Shown: positions 28,843 through 38,598, counted from the first letter of the stretch. The stretch: DNA of 64,000 bases from Arcobacter sp. (GCA_002869535.1 PKUK01000003.1:62212-126211); one strand, 5' to 3'. Program-made: numbers and translations. The notes: generated by a model not told the origin, from the letters alone.

Positions 28843-30557
28843 ATTTTTAATATTAGTCTTTTATACCAATCATTTAAACTATCTCTATTTTCTCCTTTTG
28901 GGTGTTCAAGAAAATTTTTTTCAAAATAAATAGTTCCAAAATTTTTTAACCATCTGCCATTTTCATAAACAAAATTTTTAGCTATTAAGTAAATTAAATT
29001 ATCATCTATTCTAGAATTATCTTTATCATATATTATTAAACTACTTAGCCCTTTTACTAAACTATCTCTTTGTATTTCAATAATTGTAAAATTTCTTTTT
29101 TCAAAAGTAATATTTATAGCTAAATATTTTCTTTTAGTCTCATTATCAACTAATTTAGATTTACGCCATTTTCGTCTTTTATCTTTATCTTCTTCTGGTT
29201 TTTGAGGTAAATAATCATCAATTGCAATTCTATAACTAAATTCTTTATTTTCTTGAGCACAAGAAAATAACATATTTTTAAAATCTTCTAAAGTTAGATA
29301 ATCTTTATCATCTTCATCTTGTTCATTATCTTCACCATTTACATTTGATGAAGCTGTATTTTCATCTCCATTACTTTCAGCATCTTCTGAACTTAAATCT
29401 ACATCTTTATCTTCTGATTCTTCACTACTTTCAGTAACATCACTATCTGAATCAACTTTTACAACTGTTTTAATGACCTCTTTACCTTCAAGCCCGAGTT
29501 TTCTTTCACGTTCTTCTAATTCAACTTCTACATCAACTGGAGATTTATCTATTATTGGTTTTTCTGTAGTAATTCTACCTGACAAGTTGTTTTTATCTGA
29601 CTTATCCTTATTAATAACACCTACTGGTTCATCTGGTTTATTTTTTCTTTCAATCTTTACAAAAAGCCTCTCAAAGTTATAACTTGTATCTTCTTCTAAT
29701 ATTTTTAAAACCAATAAGGAACCATCTGGTAATACTTTCACTCTTGCATGTATATCAATTACTTCTTTAACTGGAAAATCTACTTTCAATTTCATTTCAT
29801 TACCAGTTGATCTAATTCCAGATACTTGCTTTTGTTCTCTAATCTTTATTGCACTTGCAGTTAAATTTCTTCTAATTTGATGCCAAGCATTAAAAGAATC
29901 TACATTGGTAGCAAATCTATAAATATTTTCTGCATCATTCGTATTTGCATTTTGTGTTAATACTATTTCTTTTGTATCTAAATCAATATCTTCAATATTT
30001 TTATATAATCCTTTTAGAACAGAGGATTTCTCTTCTAAAGCTGCTGAAAGTATTTGTCTAGTCATTGAAGGTGATGTAAAGTAAAATCTTCTTGCTACTT
30101 CATAATGTGGAATATAAATATTTTTACTAGTAAATTCATCTTTTAAAATATAATACCATTGTCCTTTTATATGAAATTTACAATTAAACTTATTTATTTT
30201 ATCTGGTACTATGGAATTTTCAATATATTGATTTAGTTGAGGAATTTGGAATAAAAGCTTTTTTTCAATCTCTTTAGCTCTTGCATCAATACGAATATCT
30301 GTTCTTGTTCCTGCAAATTTATTAGTTCTTTCTTGATTTTTTATACGTATTCCAATAGGAAAAGCTAGTAATTCTTTTAGATTTATATATACTAAAAAAT
30401 ATTCTGGAATATCACTATCTATACTTTTTAATATTATTGCAATTTTAAAATTTGTTTCTGTTTGATAAATATTACCGTAAGAAAAAACAACAACATCCCT
30501 ATCTTTTGGGAAGTATGTTAATGTAAAATCATTTAATTCAATATCTTCTTTAGCCAA
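28827..30557 (-). CDS. tnsE: TnsE-like target-selection protein
   Basis: A 576-residue protein that I identify as a TnsE homologue from pattern, not a search. Shared features with Tn7 TnsE (538 residues) are an IPHYEVARRFYF block near residue 148 (Tn7 has IPQLELAR) and a following helical region with matching hydrophobic spacing. A long acidic, Ser/Asp/Glu-rich linker lies at about 345-420, followed by a C-terminal domain with NFTIIEIQRDS and a closing HPKG box and Trp (Tn7 also has HPKG). TnsE directs Tn7 into replicating DNA and conjugal plasmids by contacting the sliding clamp. It lies about 5 kb from the other tns genes and on the opposite strand, unlike Tn7's contiguous tnsABCDE. It appears intact. 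Confidence 0.75.
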   Translation of the reverse strand: MAKEDIELNDFTLTYFPKDRDVVVFSYGNIYQTETNFKIAIILKSIDSDIPEYFLVYINLKELLAFPIGIRIKNQERTNKFAGTRTDIRIDARAKEIEKKLLFQIPQLNQYIENSIVPDKINKFNCKFHIKGQWYYILKDEFTSKNIYIPHYEVARRFYFTSPSMTRQILSAALEEKSSVLKGLYKNIEDIDLDTKEIVLTQNANTNDAENIYRFATNVDSFNAWHQIRRNLTASAIKIREQKQVSGIRSTGNEMKLKVDFPVKEVIDIHARVKVLPDGSLLVLKILEEDTSYNFERLFVKIERKNKPDEPVGVINKDKSDKNNLSGRITTEKPIIDKSPVDVEVELEERERKLGLEGKEVIKTVVKVDSDSDVTESSEESEDKDVDLSSEDAESNGDENTASSNVNGEDNEQDEDDKDYLTLEDFKNMLFSCAQENKEFSYRIAIDDYLPQKPEEDKDKRRKWRKSKLVDNETKRKYLAINITFEKRNFTIIEIQRDSLVKGLSSLIIYDKDNSRIDDNLIYLIAKNFVYENGRWLKNFGTIYFEKNFLEHPKGENRDSLNDWYKRLILKIKKKS

Positions 30558-30600
30558 GTATATACTCCAAAAGCTATTTGCCTAATCCACTGTATCCATA

Positions 30601-30840
30601 TTAGTTTTTCTTTGAACTATTTCCATATCCATAATTATTGTATTTTTTAGTTCCTTTTTCTCCTGTATAAGGATTTGTATTTCCATAAGTGCTAAAATTA
30701 TCGCTTTTAGTACCATTTGGACTACTCCTATAATAACCTTTTACATATGTTCCATTACTTTTATAGTAACCATTAACATACTGATCAGCAAACAAAGTTA
30801 TATTTACCAAAAGTAAAATAAATATAATCAAAATTTTCAT
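30601..30840 (-). CDS. Small exported Gly/Tyr/Asn-rich protein
   Basis: A 79-residue protein with a clear signal peptide (first 18 residues, ending LFAD). The mature part has the short repeats VNGYYKSNGTYVKGYYRS followed by TYGNTNPYTGEKGTKK, a pattern shared by small secreted bacterial proteins of unknown function. It lies 43 bases upstream of the TnsE-like gene on the same strand and divergent from the secreted nuclease gene. It is probably periplasmic or surface-associated. No function is proposed. Confidence 0.75.
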   Translation of the reverse strand: MKILIIFILLLVNITLFADQYVNGYYKSNGTYVKGYYRSSPNGTKSDNFSTYGNTNPYTGEKGTKKYNNYGYGNSSKKN

Positions 30841-31031
30841 ATTAAATCCTCAGTATTTTTAATTTAATCATCACATTCTAATATACTATTATAATTAAGA
30901 GTTACTTAATAAAATATAATTAGTACATAAAGAAAATCTTTTAAATGTTTAATTATTTTAAATTTAAAATAAAATTTATTTAATTTATATTTAGCTATAT
31001 TATATTCATAATAATTTATTAAAGGTACTCT

Positions 31032-31772
31032 TTGAAGAAATATATACTACTCTTAATATTATCATTTTCCATATTTGCTCAAGCAAACTCAACTATTGAT
31101 TCCTTTTCAAAATCAAAAAAACTATTAAAAGAAATATACAAAGATCATCAAATTACATTCTATGCTAATTGTAAATATAGCTATAAAGATAAGAACAATA
31201 TGATTGATAGACAATCATGTGGTTATACTCCTAGAAATGAATATACTAAATCTGGAAAGTTAAATAAACGAGCAAGAAGAATTGAATGGGAACATGTAAT
31301 TCCTGCTGAAAACTTTGGAAGACAATTTGCATGTTGGAGAGAAGGTGATTCTCAATGTGTTAAAAGTAATGGTAAAGCCTATAAAGGAAGAAAGTGTTGT
31401 TCTAAAGTAAATAAGCAATTTAAACTTATGGAAGCTGATATACATAACCTTGTACCTGCTATTGGCGAATTAAATGCTGATAGATCTAATTTTAGATATG
31501 GAATTATTGAAGGTGAAAAAAGAGCCTATGGCAGAGATGTAGATTTTGAAGTAGATTTTAAAGCTAGACGTGCTGAACCTAAAGATGACATTAGAGGGAA
31601 TATAGCAAGAACTTACTTTTATTTTGAAGGTACTTATGGAATGAAAATATCTAAACAGGAAAAGCAACTATTTAATGCTTGGAATAAGTCAGATCCTGTA
31701 TCTTCAAGAGAAAGAGAAAAAAATATAAAAGTAAATGCTATTCAAGGTAACTACAATAAATATATTCAATAA
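31032..31772 (+). CDS. Secreted EndA/Dns-type endonuclease
   Basis: A 246-residue endonuclease I family protein (EndA, Dns, NucM). The signal peptide is the first 19 residues (ending AQA). The His-Me finger active site is RIEWEHVIPAENFG with the general-base His, and the metal-binding region is DIHNLVPAIGELNADRSNFRYG with its conserved Asn. Six Cys residues in the N-terminal half suit disulfides in a periplasmic enzyme. Family members cut single- and double-stranded DNA without specificity and are known to lower natural transformation, for example Dns in Vibrio and the dns of Campylobacter integrated elements. Here it is transposon cargo. It converges with the sensory cassette (stops 18 bases apart). 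Confidence 0.95.
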   Translation: MKKYILLLILSFSIFAQANSTIDSFSKSKKLLKEIYKDHQITFYANCKYSYKDKNNMIDRQSCGYTPRNEYTKSGKLNKRARRIEWEHVIPAENFGRQFACWREGDSQCVKSNGKAYKGRKCCSKVNKQFKLMEADIHNLVPAIGELNADRSNFRYGIIEGEKRAYGRDVDFEVDFKARRAEPKDDIRGNIARTYFYFEGTYGMKISKQEKQLFNAWNKSDPVSSREREKNIKVNAIQGNYNKYIQ

Positions 31773-31789
31773 AAGTAGGTTTTTGTATC

Positions 31790-32941
31790 CTAATTATCGT
31801 TGACAGATAAGATAAGAGGAAGAGTAATTGAAAACTTAGCACCTACATACTTAGTTCCCTCATATTCAAAACTCTCATTTTCTACTTTAATCTTACCCTT
31901 TAAATGTTTAGTAATTATAGTGTGGGTAATATAAAGTCCAAGTCCTGTACCACGTCCTTCATCTTTTGTTGTAAAATAAGGTTCAAAAATTCTTGGTAAA
32001 ATCTCTTCTGGTATTCCACCTGCATTATCTTTTATTTCAATAATAATAGAGTCTTTTTCAATTTCTTTCACTGAGATTATAAAGACTAATCTATCTCTAG
32101 AATCATTAATATTTTTAAAAGCATCTTTTGCATTATTTAAAATATTTATTAGAGCTTGTAAAAGTTGCTTAGGGTCTCCATAAGAATTAATTTTTTCATC
32201 TATTTCTTTGATTAAACGTATTGTATTAGAGTCAAAAGATGCAGTTACTAAATCTATACACTTATCAATATACTACTTAAGACTATACTTCTTATTTATA
32301 AAAGTTGGTGTAAAGAATGATCTAAAATCATCAATTGTGTGAGAAAGATATTGTGCATTTTTATTTATAGTATCCATATCATTAATAAAGTTATTTAGAT
32401 TAATTTCTTCTCCAAGTTCTTTTTTTAATTCATAAGAAGTAGCTATTGTAGAAATCATAGATAATGGTTGTCTCCACTGATGTGCAATATTTCCTATCAT
32501 TTCTCCCATAGCGGCTAGTTTTGATGACTGTATTAACATTTGCTCTTTTTCTTCAAGCTCTTTTTTTAATTCATATGATGAGATAAGGTTACACAGTTTT
32601 TTATCTAAAGCATCAAGACTTATTGGCTTTAAAATAAATCCTTCAACTTGAAGTTCTATCGCTTCTTGAAAATATAAAACATCACTAAATGCAGTAGTAA
32701 AAACAATAGAAACATCTTCTGATATTTCTTTTATTTTAGTAGTCATTTCTAAGCCATCCATTGTAGGCATTTTTATATCTGTTATAATTATTTCAGGAGT
32801 ATATTTTTTAAAAAGTTCTAATCCCTCAAACCCATTGTTAGCAGTATATAAATTATCACAAAAGTTTTCTAAAAATTCAGCTAACTCATTTTGAACATTT
32901 ATTTCATCTTCAACATATAAAATTGACTTTATTTTCTTCAT
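31790..32941 (-). pseudogene. Receiver-histidine kinase hybrid, internal stop
   Basis: A cytosolic two-domain protein of 383 codons: receiver at about 1-120 (YVEDE acidic pair, phosphoacceptor Asp in IITDIKMPTMDG, Thr in FTTAF, Lys in LKPIS), then a short coiled linker, a HisKA box GNIAHQWRQPLSMIST near residue 150, and an HATPase domain with NNAKDAF, DNAGGIPEE and GTGLGLYI. An in-frame TAG at 32273-32275 (codon 223) lies between the HisKA and HATPase domains; the frame remains open. This is the only TAG among the interrupted genes. It is the last gene of a three-gene minus-strand cassette and starts 3 bases after the REC-PAS-GGDEF gene stops. Confidence 0.87.
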
Positions 32942-32944
32942 TCT

Positions 32945-34600
32945 TTAAACTTCCTTTTTATTATGGACTAATTGATTTCTACCTTGCTCTTTTGCTTTGT
33001 ATAATAACTCATCAACTTTCTTATAAAGTAAAGTCTCATTTTCAATTAAGCTTGCTTCTTCACATACAAGACCTGCAGATATTGAGAGGTGTTTAGAAAT
33101 ACTACTTTTACTATGTTCTATTTTAAGATTTTGTATTATTTCTATAAATTGATTACAATATTCTATTACATATTCTTTAGAATTTGATTTGAAAAGTATT
33201 CCAAACTCTTCTCCTCCCAATCTAAAAATATAATCATCTGCTCTGTGCAAATTATTTTCTATTTCATTTGCAACTTTTATAAGTGCATTATCACCTTCTT
33301 GGTGTCCATAAGTGTCATTATACTGCTTAAAATAATCTATATCAAATATTGCAAAACAAACTAATTCTTCATTTCTTTTTGCATTTTGTATATATTTGCC
33401 AATTGTTTGATTAAAAAAGTGTCTATTATATACATTGGTTAAAGCATCTTTTATTGCCATTTTCTCAATTTTCTTTAAATTTGTTATATCATGTCTTATT
33501 GATGTATAACCAGTTTTCATTCCATCTTCATTAAAAACTGGATAGATTTTCATATAAACCCAATAACTTTGACCTTTTTTATTTTTATTTTTTAATTCGC
33601 CTGTCCATATTTGATTTTTTATTATAGCATCCCAAAGTTCTTCATATAGTTCTACTGGAGTATCCATATTTTTAATAATATTATGTTTTTGTCCAATTAA
33701 TTCTTCTTTAGAATATCCTGATATATTACAAAATGCTTTAGAAGCGTAAGTTATTCTACCTTCTAAATCTGTACTTGAAGTAATAATATTTTCATCTATA
33801 ATTTCTAAATATTCTTGAATCTTTTTTTGAGAATTAACTTCTTTTGTTATATCTTTGGTAGCAATTAATATTCTATGATTTTCTGGCATTATAGCTAATG
33901 ACATATCTACAATGATTTTTTTACCATTTTTAGTAATACATTTTTTTTGAAAATGGTCAATATAACCTTTTTCTAAAACTTCTTTTATCACTTCTTGTAT
34001 TGCACTTTTTTGTTCTAAAATTGTAATATCAAATACATTTTTACTTTTTAGTTCAGTTAAAGAATATCCAATCATTCTTTCATAAGCACTATTTGCATAC
34101 AAAAAGTTTAAAGATAAATCTAAAACTGCAATACCATCAATTGTAGTTGCCAATATAGTTTCTAATTCGGCTTTTTTCTTCATTTCATATTTTGTTTTTA
34201 GGTCTAATTCTTTTCGCATATTTTGTATTTTTATAGTCTTAATCAACATTGATTCAAGCTTATCTAAATCAATTGGTTTTATGATGTATCCATCAGCATG
34301 AATTTCAATAGCTTCGTGTAAAAATGATTGGTCATTAAATGCTGTTGTAAATATTATATGTGAGTCTTTATCAAGTTCAAAAATAGCATTAGCCATCTCA
34401 AGACCATTCATTTTAGGCATTTTTATGTCAGAGATAATTATATCTGGGCTATATTCTTTAAATAAAGATAATCCTTCAAGTCCATTTTCTGCTAAATACA
34501 ATGTCTCACAAAAATTCTCTAAAAATTCTGCTAACTCTTCACGTATATTTTTTTCATCTTCTACATATAAAATAGAATTTATTTTTTTAAATTTTTTCAT
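32945..34600 (-). CDS. Response regulator with two PAS domains and GGDEF
   Basis: A 551-residue signalling protein: receiver at 1-125 (YVEDEKN, IISDIKMPKMNG, FTTAFND, IKPID), PAS at about 145-265, a second PAS at about 268-385 (SYWVYMKIYPVF), and GGDEF at about 388-548. The catalytic site RLGGEEF and the FDIDYFKQYNDTYGHQEGD region are intact, so it should make cyclic di-GMP. The final YKAKEQGRN helix is complete. It sits between a substrate-binding-type kinase upstream (3-base gap) and a receiver-kinase hybrid downstream (3-base gap), so all three are one operon. It would couple the membrane sensor to cyclic di-GMP. The gene is inside the transposon. Confidence 0.93.
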   Translation of the reverse strand: MKKFKKINSILYVEDEKNIREELAEFLENFCETLYLAENGLEGLSLFKEYSPDIIISDIKMPKMNGLEMANAIFELDKDSHIIFTTAFNDQSFLHEAIEIHADGYIIKPIDLDKLESMLIKTIKIQNMRKELDLKTKYEMKKKAELETILATTIDGIAVLDLSLNFLYANSAYERMIGYSLTELKSKNVFDITILEQKSAIQEVIKEVLEKGYIDHFQKKCITKNGKKIIVDMSLAIMPENHRILIATKDITKEVNSQKKIQEYLEIIDENIITSSTDLEGRITYASKAFCNISGYSKEELIGQKHNIIKNMDTPVELYEELWDAIIKNQIWTGELKNKNKKGQSYWVYMKIYPVFNEDGMKTGYTSIRHDITNLKKIEKMAIKDALTNVYNRHFFNQTIGKYIQNAKRNEELVCFAIFDIDYFKQYNDTYGHQEGDNALIKVANEIENNLHRADDYIFRLGGEEFGILFKSNSKEYVIEYCNQFIEIIQNLKIEHSKSSISKHLSISAGLVCEEASLIENETLLYKKVDELLYKAKEQGRNQLVHNKKEV

Positions 34601-34603
34601 AAA

Positions 34604-37315
34604 CTATATACCAAACTCTATATAAACTTCAAGACCATTATCAATATTTTTTAAAGTTATTTTACCATTAATGTTATCTTCAATAATCATTTTAGACATA
34701 TACATTCCAATACCTGTTCCTTCACCTTGTTCTTTAGTTGTAAAATAAGGTTCAAAAACCCTCTCTATAATATCTTTAGGTATTCCACCTGCATTATCCC
34801 GAAGTATTAATCTATTATTTTCTACAATAATATCTATTTTTGGCTCTTTTGTTTTATTTAAAATAAATGCATCTTTTGAATTATTTATTAAGTTAATCAA
34901 TACTTGCTGGAACTCTGTTTTAAAACCGTTATATACAAAATCATTTTCATTGTAATTTACTTCAATAAAATGATTTTTTAATTGTGAACCTAATATATTT
35001 AATACATCATCAATAGACTCTTTAATATGAAATTCTTTTTTTATTTTATCAATTCTAAAGAAGTTTCTAAAATCATCAATTGTTTTACTCATAAAATCTA
35101 TAGTTTTCTTATTCTTTTCAACATACTCATTTACATATTTTTCATCAATCTCTTCATTTTTATATTTATATTTTAACTTTTGGATTCTTATAGTTAATTC
35201 ATTTAAGGGTTGTCGCCATTGATGTGCTATTGCCCCAATCATCTCTCCCATTGATGCTAGTTTACTTTGTTGTATCAGTATTGTTTTTTGTTTTTCAGAC
35301 TCTTTTTCTACTAAAATCTTGTCTGAAATATCTTGTACTGTAGCCCTACGTTCTATAGGGTTTTTATTATTATCAAATATAACAGAAAGGAAAATATCAA
35401 TATATCTTATACCTATTTTTTCAGAATTCAATCTAATGCTAATATTATCTTTGTTATTACTTTTACCTTTAAAAACCTCATTTCTTTCAATAAATTCTTT
35501 TATTTTATTTTTATCTTTATCATATATCTTTGATATTATTATGTCAGGATCAATTTTTACAGATGAACTTATTTCGAAAATATTATAAAATTCATTTGAT
35601 ACCCAATATTCACCTGTAATCATGTCTTTTTTGATTGTTGCAATCTTTGCCAGTTTTTGAGTATCTTCATATATTCTATTTAGTTCTTTTAATTTTTCAG
35701 TTGCTCTTTTTACTTCTTGTTCTATTGCTTTTTTTTGTCTAGTTAAAATACTTTGACGAAATAGCATAAAAAATATTATTATTATGAAAAGCACACCAAC
35801 TATGTATATAAAGGTATAATCTACTTTTTCAAATTTTGTATTATGAAGCCATTTATTAATTATTTCTTGTTTTTTATTTTCATCTAAATTATCAATTAAT
35901 TTATTTAAAATAGGTACCAATTCTTTATTTTCTTTATTTACCATTATTTGCACATCAAAATTAAACTTACTAGTTACAGATATTTTTAAATTAGTAAAAC
36001 TATTTCTATTAAGTTCATAATTTAAAACAGGTAATATATCAGCAACTGCATAAACTTTCCCATTGGCTAGCAGATTAAGTGCAGTTTGTATATTTTCAAC
36101 GGGTACAAAATTAATCTTTGGAAAATATTTTTCAAGTAGTTTATGAGCAGAATAGTTTTTTCCAACTGCTACAGTTTTCCCTTCAAGTTTTTTTAAATCT
36201 ATTAAAAAATCTTCTTTTATATTAGTTGCAATTCCAATAGGAAATGAAACATAAGGTTTACTAAAAGAAGCGTATTTTTCTCTCTCTTTTGTAGAAGAAG
36301 TGGCTGTTAATAAAGAAGTGGGATTTTGTTTAAAAAGCTTTAAACTTTCTGAAAAAGTATCTACTGGAAAATATTTTGCTGAAATTCCCGAGCTTTTTGC
36401 AATTTCATCCCAAAAATCTACTGCAATACCTTTTAAAATATTATTTTCATTAAATATAAAAGGTAACCAACCTTTTACATTATAGTAAATCGTGAATTTA
36501 TTTTCTTGAATATATCTATTTTCTATAGATGATAAAATTGAAGAATGCTGATAATTTGTTACATTATTTACTATATTGATTTTATCTTCATAAGTTATTG
36601 AATTTAGTGTTTTAGTTAATATAGACTGAAGTGTTTTATTCGAGCTAGCTGCTACTGATTCAGTTTGCAGATCATTTAAAAGATACAGAGGCTTGACGTT
36701 ATTAAGAAAATGTTTTTTAATCAAATAATTACCATCATTATGAAAAGCAATTAGCACATCTGCTTTATTGTTAATAACCTTCTCAAAAGCTTCAAATGTT
36801 GATTTAACTTTTATTAATTTAAATTCTTCATTATATCTTTTTAAATAGTTATCTAAAAATTTTATATTTTCTACATATACAACACGAAGATTATTTAAAT
36901 CTTCAATTGAATTTATTGTTAATTCTTTTTTTCCAAAAACTCCAAGTAAATGAGTATAAATCGGGTCTGTGATAAGTAGCTTATTATTTTTTGCAGTATT
37001 TGGTGCCATTAGTGGAATAAAATCAATTTTGCCATCTTGTGCATCTTTAATTGTTTTATCCCATGTATTTGTTCTGAAATTTATTTTTATGTTTAATTTT
37101 GAACTAACAAGACTATATAAATCTGGAATAATTCCATTTACAGTGCCCTCTACCCCATCTTTATTATACAAAGATTCAAAATCTGTAGAGTAACCTGCAG
37201 TTAATACAGGATTATTTTTTAAATAATTCTTTTCTTCTTTTGTTAGTATCAACTCTTTTGAGAACAAACTATTATTTATAAATAATAGTACAATCAACAA
37301 TATAATATTTTTCAA
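34604..37315 (-). CDS. Sensor kinase with two periplasmic substrate-binding-like domains
   Basis: A 903-residue membrane kinase. After a signal peptide (about 19 residues) come two SBP_bac_3-type amino-acid/solute-binding-like domains, at about 25-250 and 265-490. The second has the typical FSKPYVSFPIGIATN and LEGKTVAVGKNYSAHKLL blocks. A membrane helix (about 495-515), a coiled segment, a PAS domain (about 550-670), HisKA with GAIAHQWRQPLNEL and HATPase with DNAGGIPKD and GTGIGMYMSKM follow. The domain order is the BvgS-like type, but without a C-terminal receiver; the receivers are supplied by the two genes downstream. The ligand is unknown. The gene lies nearest the right transposon end, so the cassette is clearly cargo. 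Confidence 0.93.
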   Translation of the reverse strand: MKNIILLIVLLFINNSLFSKELILTKEEKNYLKNNPVLTAGYSTDFESLYNKDGVEGTVNGIIPDLYSLVSSKLNIKINFRTNTWDKTIKDAQDGKIDFIPLMAPNTAKNNKLLITDPIYTHLLGVFGKKELTINSIEDLNNLRVVYVENIKFLDNYLKRYNEEFKLIKVKSTFEAFEKVINNKADVLIAFHNDGNYLIKKHFLNNVKPLYLLNDLQTESVAASSNKTLQSILTKTLNSITYEDKINIVNNVTNYQHSSILSSIENRYIQENKFTIYYNVKGWLPFIFNENNILKGIAVDFWDEIAKSSGISAKYFPVDTFSESLKLFKQNPTSLLTATSSTKEREKYASFSKPYVSFPIGIATNIKEDFLIDLKKLEGKTVAVGKNYSAHKLLEKYFPKINFVPVENIQTALNLLANGKVYAVADILPVLNYELNRNSFTNLKISVTSKFNFDVQIMVNKENKELVPILNKLIDNLDENKKQEIINKWLHNTKFEKVDYTFIYIVGVLFIIIIFFMLFRQSILTRQKKAIEQEVKRATEKLKELNRIYEDTQKLAKIATIKKDMITGEYWVSNEFYNIFEISSSVKIDPDIIISKIYDKDKNKIKEFIERNEVFKGKSNNKDNISIRLNSEKIGIRYIDIFLSVIFDNNKNPIERRATVQDISDKILVEKESEKQKTILIQQSKLASMGEMIGAIAHQWRQPLNELTIRIQKLKYKYKNEEIDEKYVNEYVEKNKKTIDFMSKTIDDFRNFFRIDKIKKEFHIKESIDDVLNILGSQLKNHFIEVNYNENDFVYNGFKTEFQQVLINLINNSKDAFILNKTKEPKIDIIVENNRLILRDNAGGIPKDIIERVFEPYFTTKEQGEGTGIGMYMSKMIIEDNINGKITLKNIDNGLEVYIEFGI

Positions 37316-37497
37316 ACTTTTTCTCTTATCTTACAATTTAGGTAATAATATAGTATATTCACTTATTAACGCCTAAAGTATGGACATAAAAGTTTAACTT
37401 TACAGTGCACAATCAGTAGGATTAGAAGACAAAATATACTTTTAACAAGCCAATTAATTTTTCATTATAAAAAGCTATAAAATATAATACTATAAAA

Positions 37498-37543
37498 TTT
37501 TGCATTATTTACTGCATATTTGCATCTTTTATTGAGAATAACA
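37498..37543 (-). repeat. Right transposon end with two TnsB-site-like repeats
   Basis: Read inward on the minus strand the end starts TGTTATTCT, then CAATAAAAGATGCAAAT (bases 10-26 of the end) and CAGTAAATAATGCAAAA (bases 30-46). Both match the repeat family of the left end. Only two copies are seen, close together, against four spaced copies on the left, the kind of end asymmetry that gives Tn7 its orientation control. Confidence 0.85.
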
Positions 37544-37548
37544 ACCTC
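37544..37548. repeat. Target-site duplication, right copy (ACCTC)
   Basis: Five bases directly outside the right transposon end, identical to 19449-19453. On the minus strand they read GAGGT and supply the last two comM codons before the insertion. Confidence 0.9.
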
Positions 37549-38416
37549 CACCAAATATAGATGCCTTTGTTGACGTATGGTGGGGAGAACGAAAGACAAT
37601 ACTACCATCAAAGTTTGGCTCTCTTAAGTTTAAGGAGTCTAGTTTTGCTTTTTCAAGTATTTGATCAACTGTTTGTGGAGGCATAATATATTTTAATCTT
37701 TTTATTATCATAGATTTTCCACAACCAGGACTTCCCTCAAATATAACATTATGATTGCCACATACTGCTATCAAGGCTGCTCTTTTAGCTATGATTTGCC
37801 CTTTTACATCACGAAAGTCTAATTCATACTTTTTATTATAATAATAAATCTTATCATCAATAGTGAGAGTGTCACAAGGCATTTGGGCTTGAGTTACTTT
37901 ATAAGTATCTTTCTCTTTTGTGTTAAAAAACATAATTGCTTCATTTAGATTTTTTACACTATATACATTTATATTAGGAATCATTGCAATTTTATTTTCT
38001 ATTGATTTTGGTACTAACACATTTAGATTCTCTATCTTTTTTGCCAAAGATAATACCAAAGGAAAAATTGAACTGTTATCTTTTAGTGTTCCATCAAGGG
38101 CAAGTTCAGCAAATATATAAAAACCATCAAACTTTACTTTTGTATCATACATTGCAATTAAAAGTGCAATTGATAAATCAAAGTGGGTACCATTTTTATT
38201 TATATCAGAAGGTGAAAGGTTTATAGTGATTTTTTTAGGTGGAAATTTAAACTCATTGGTTAATAAGGCAGATTTAACCCTATCTTTTGACTCTTGAATA
38301 GATGAACTTGCTAGTCCAACTATTGAAAAACTTGGCAAACCTTTTGTAAAAGTAGCCTCTACATCCACACATATGGCATCTAAAGATTCTAAAGTAGCAC
38401 TTTTGATAGTTTTCAT
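37544..38416 (-). pseudogene. comM: comM (yifB) 5' fragment, cut by transposon
   Basis: This is the first 291 codons of ComM/YifB. It contains the ChlI-like N-terminal S5-fold domain (GLPSFSIVGLASSSIQESKDR, then KITINLSPSDINKNG), the linker, and the AAA+ Walker A motif GSPGCGKS, ending at RSPHHTSTKASIFGGG. The frame then runs into transposon sequence, adding Cys-Tyr-Ser-Gln and stopping at 37529. The Walker B half is at 18813-19448. The truncated product has Walker A only and should not hydrolyse ATP. It probably keeps its own promoter, in the divergent region shared with the gene at 38599, and may drive transcription into the element's right end. Confidence 0.95.
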
Positions 38417-38598
38417 ATAAAATCCATTTAATAATTAATTTATTTATTATATGTGATTTTTTATTAATTTTATTATAATTTTATAACTTTTCTGAATATT
38501 TGTTTAAATTTATCTAAAACAATTCTTTTTATCAATTATATATAGCTTTTAAAAATAAAGAAAATGTATAATTAAATATTGACTTAGTGGAGGTATTT

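Larger units (their letters stand above)
19454..37543. mobile_element. Tn7-like transposon inserted in comM
   Basis: An 18,090-bp element bounded by a 5-bp duplication (ACCTC). The right terminus reads TGTTATTCT inward and the left terminus TGACATTTG, and in both ends the first TnsB-site-like repeat begins 10 bases in. It carries tnsA, tnsB, tnsC and tniQ beside the left end and a TnsE-like gene in the interior. Insertion in comM is the known habit of the Tn6022/AbaR branch of Tn7-like elements, which also encode TnsA- to TnsE-type proteins; here the same target is used in a Campylobacterota genome. Cargo is listed separately: a protease-like pair, a GHKL/methyltransferase/HTH cluster, a secreted nuclease and a sensory cassette. 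tnsB carries an in-frame stop, so present mobility is doubtful. Confidence 0.93.
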
